A DNA stretch of 34,771 bases from Bacteroidales bacterium (GTDB lineage: Bacteria > Bacteroidota > Bacteroidia > Bacteroidales > UBA932): positions 1 to 34,771 of the forward strand of contig JAFZXU010000001.1 in NCBI GenBank assembly GCA_017616655.1, read 5' to 3'. Positions 33,402-34,771 of this stretch are shown here, piece by piece. The notes beneath the pieces were generated by a model. The model was given only the letters and a program-made list of their open reading frames with translations, had not been told where the DNA came from and ran no database searches. The translations under genes and the position numbers were made by a program. The first letter of the stretch is position 1; every line of letters starts with the position of its first letter.

Positions 33402-34481
33402 TTATTTGTACCAATCCTCCGGATTCTGGCACCAGATGGGATAGGTGCTGCCGCTGGCTTCGGGAAGGATGCAATAATAAGTTACAATCGTTTCTGCTTC
33501 CTGACTGACGGAGCCGTCGTAGAAATCACTCTCATTAAAGAACAAGAACGTCCTGCAATAATCGCCATACTTATATCCTCCGACAGAAACTCCCAAAACA
33601 GAGGATGCAGGCTTTGCCAATGGCGTGCCCCAGCCTGTCTCATCCAAGGAATTATGGCGAAGATAGAAACGGCCTCCTATGGACTTTTTCATATATCCTC
33701 CGCCGCTATTTGAAACGGCATTGACATAATTTCCGGTAGTCCAGGTGGGAAGCCAGACACTTGCATCAGAGAAATAATCATTGAAGGATGGACATCTGTA
33801 ACCTGGGTCGTAATCACTTGGAATATTATTTTTTCTATTATTTAAAATCATCGTTCCGCTAGTATTGATCTCATCCCAGAACAGCGTTCTTGCACTATAG
33901 TCGGCAAGGGTCAGGGTGTCGATAATTGCCTGAATCCGCTTCATTTCGGAACAATAACTCTCCAGCAACGCCATAACTTTGGGGCGCTTGTACGGGAATC
34001 CGCCGTCACCGGCCATCAGTACCGGGGGCACGCGTTTATCGGAAGCAATGACCTCCCAAGTTGCACAATGCTCCCTTATGCCCAACGCTTCCGCCTTTAC
34101 TTGATTATTCCATTTCGTCAGAACCTTTGTACTGTCATTGACAATTTCGGGGTACTGCACAATGTAAACAAGCGGATTCTCAGCTGAAGGATAAGGAGTA
34201 ACCTCGGCTTCCATCTGCCAGAAGCGGGGCCGGACGTTATCATTGTCTATGATTTGTGCCCAGGTATGTGGATAGGACCAATAGACCTCCTGCCAGCCGC
34301 TTTTTGACGTCACATACATATTGATATTGGAACTGGTGACGGCGTAAGGCAGTTTGCCGGCACCTTCTGCCTCCTTCTTCGCCTCTTTGCGGGCATCCCA
34401 GTTGTTAACTATGTCACAGAAAACATCTGCACACGAGGTGAACAGGAAAAGCGTCAAAACCAATAAGAAAACCTTTTTCAT
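33402..34481 (-). CDS. Lipoprotein of unknown function downstream of a C10 peptidase gene
   Basis: The 359-residue product has a clear lipobox LFTSC (Cys17) and a signal rich in Leu/Phe. After it comes a short charged helix (DARKEAKKEAEG), then a mainly beta, aromatic-rich sequence with several cysteines (CRTFLFFN, TYYCILPE, IWCQNPED). I recognise no family. The gene is AT-rich relative to its neighbours. It begins 109 bases after the stop of the C10-like peptidase gene, has no clear promoter of its own, and ends at a perfect terminator, so both are probably one operon. C10 peptidase genes of Bacteroides are sometimes followed by inhibitor genes, which is one possibility here without sequence support. 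Confidence 0.75.
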   Translation of the reverse strand: MKKVFLLVLTLFLFTSCADVFCDIVNNWDARKEAKKEAEGAGKLPYAVTSSNINMYVTSKSGWQEVYWSYPHTWAQIIDNDNVRPRFWQMEAEVTPYPSAENPLVYIVQYPEIVNDSTKVLTKWNNQVKAEALGIREHCATWEVIASDKRVPPVLMAGDGGFPYKRPKVMALLESYCSEMKRIQAIIDTLTLADYSARTLFWDEINTSGTMILNNRKNNIPSDYDPGYRCPSFNDYFSDASVWLPTWTTGNYVNAVSNSGGGYMKKSIGGRFYLRHNSLDETGWGTPLAKPASSVLGVSVGGYKYGDYCRTFLFFNESDFYDGSVSQEAETIVTYYCILPEASGSTYPIWCQNPEDWYK

Positions 34482-34590
34482 AATGCATTTATTTATTATT
34501 CAATTATTTATCTTCATCATAATAAAACTCTGGGACTCATATGTGTCTGGTAAAAATCTCAAACGGTTTGTATTATTTTGAATTGCCGCC
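34482..34590. other. AT-rich spacer between C10-like peptidase and lipoprotein genes
   Basis: No gene, no TAnnTTTG on the minus strand and no terminator hairpin are visible. Readthrough from the peptidase gene is the simplest way to express the lipoprotein. Confidence 0.4.
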
Positions 34591-34771
34591 TTAGTTGCCG
34601 TCCCAAGGTGTAGAACCATCCATACGGAAGGAAAGCATCGACTCCCGGTTTGAATAATCCCCATAAGCAAAAGACCAGTCTTGCTCGTTGGTAAAAACGA
34701 TTTCGTTTCCGGCTCCGTTATACCCCCAATTCATATAAAAATGCGTCACCGGGGTCTGAGCGATAAGGAAA
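34591..34771 (-). CDS. C-terminal fragment of a probable C10 (streptopain-like) peptidase
   Basis: Reading the minus strand from the window's end gives 59 residues and a TAA at 34591-34593; the rest lies beyond base 34771. The fragment contains THFYMNWGYNGAGNE. A short aromatic strand followed by NWG(W/Y) and Gly-rich residues is the C-terminal hallmark of C10 cysteine peptidases, where the Asn-Trp pair supports the active site. The sequence ends FRMDGSTPWDGN. The catalytic Cys and His are outside the window. C10 enzymes of Bacteroidales are secreted proteases. The family call rests on one motif. Confidence 0.55.
   Translation of the reverse strand, partial: FLIAQTPVTHFYMNWGYNGAGNEIVFTNEQDWSFAYGDYSNRESMLSFRMDGSTPWDGN

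Overview
The window reads as chromosomal DNA of an anaerobic member of the Bacteroidales. Three things point there: promoters with the Bacteroidetes -7 element TAnnTTTG in front of most transcription units; a gene set typical of the order (one-chain pyruvate:ferredoxin oxidoreductase, type V fimbriae, many lipoproteins, a C10 peptidase, paired SurA-like chaperones); and near absence of Shine-Dalgarno sites. Most genes are GC-rich. Two segments, about 14940-16985 and 33400-34771, are visibly AT-rich and probably accessory. I could not fix the family; Rikenellaceae or a related lineage is a guess.

Layout. 1-142 holds a strong leftward promoter and what looks like the leader of an rRNA operon leaving the window. 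143-7792 is a divergent pair, an alpha-2-macroglobulin and penicillin-binding protein 1C, whose -7 boxes touch. A tRNA-His and a lipoprotein/beta-barrel pair follow (7800-9626), then nifJ/por (9681-13211), a small exported protein (13355-13999) and fabD (14018-14893). The AT-rich stretch holds a lipocalin-sized lipoprotein and an AAA ATPase with a striking double palindrome in its promoter. tRNA-Arg(CCG) and a carboxyltransferase of the oxaloacetate decarboxylase/pyruvate carboxylase B type (17104-18885) seem to share one promoter.

On the minus strand, 25121-18898 is a four-gene operon: guaB, a PpiC-like lipoprotein, surA and an OstA/LptA-like protein, joining GMP synthesis to outer-membrane biogenesis. 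Next come a C69 dipeptidase and acpP. From 27531 to 31720 a compact type V fimbrial operon (DUF3575 protein, fimbrillin, Mfa2/FimB-like anchor, large accessory or tip subunit) runs rightward. The window closes with an M28 metallopeptidase, a lipoprotein of unknown function and the C-terminal end of a probable streptopain-like C10 peptidase.

Themes: cell-envelope construction and defence (A2M with PBP1C, SurA/OstA, fimbriae, barrel plus lipoprotein), anaerobic pyruvate and C4 metabolism (PFOR, carboxyltransferase) and fatty-acid initiation (fabD, acpP). The least explained signals are regulatory: two intrinsic terminators inside the 3' coding ends of convergent neighbours, the back-to-back promoters, and the repeated GCACT-N6-AGTGC operator-like sites. 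I found no CRISPR array, insertion sequence or phage gene.
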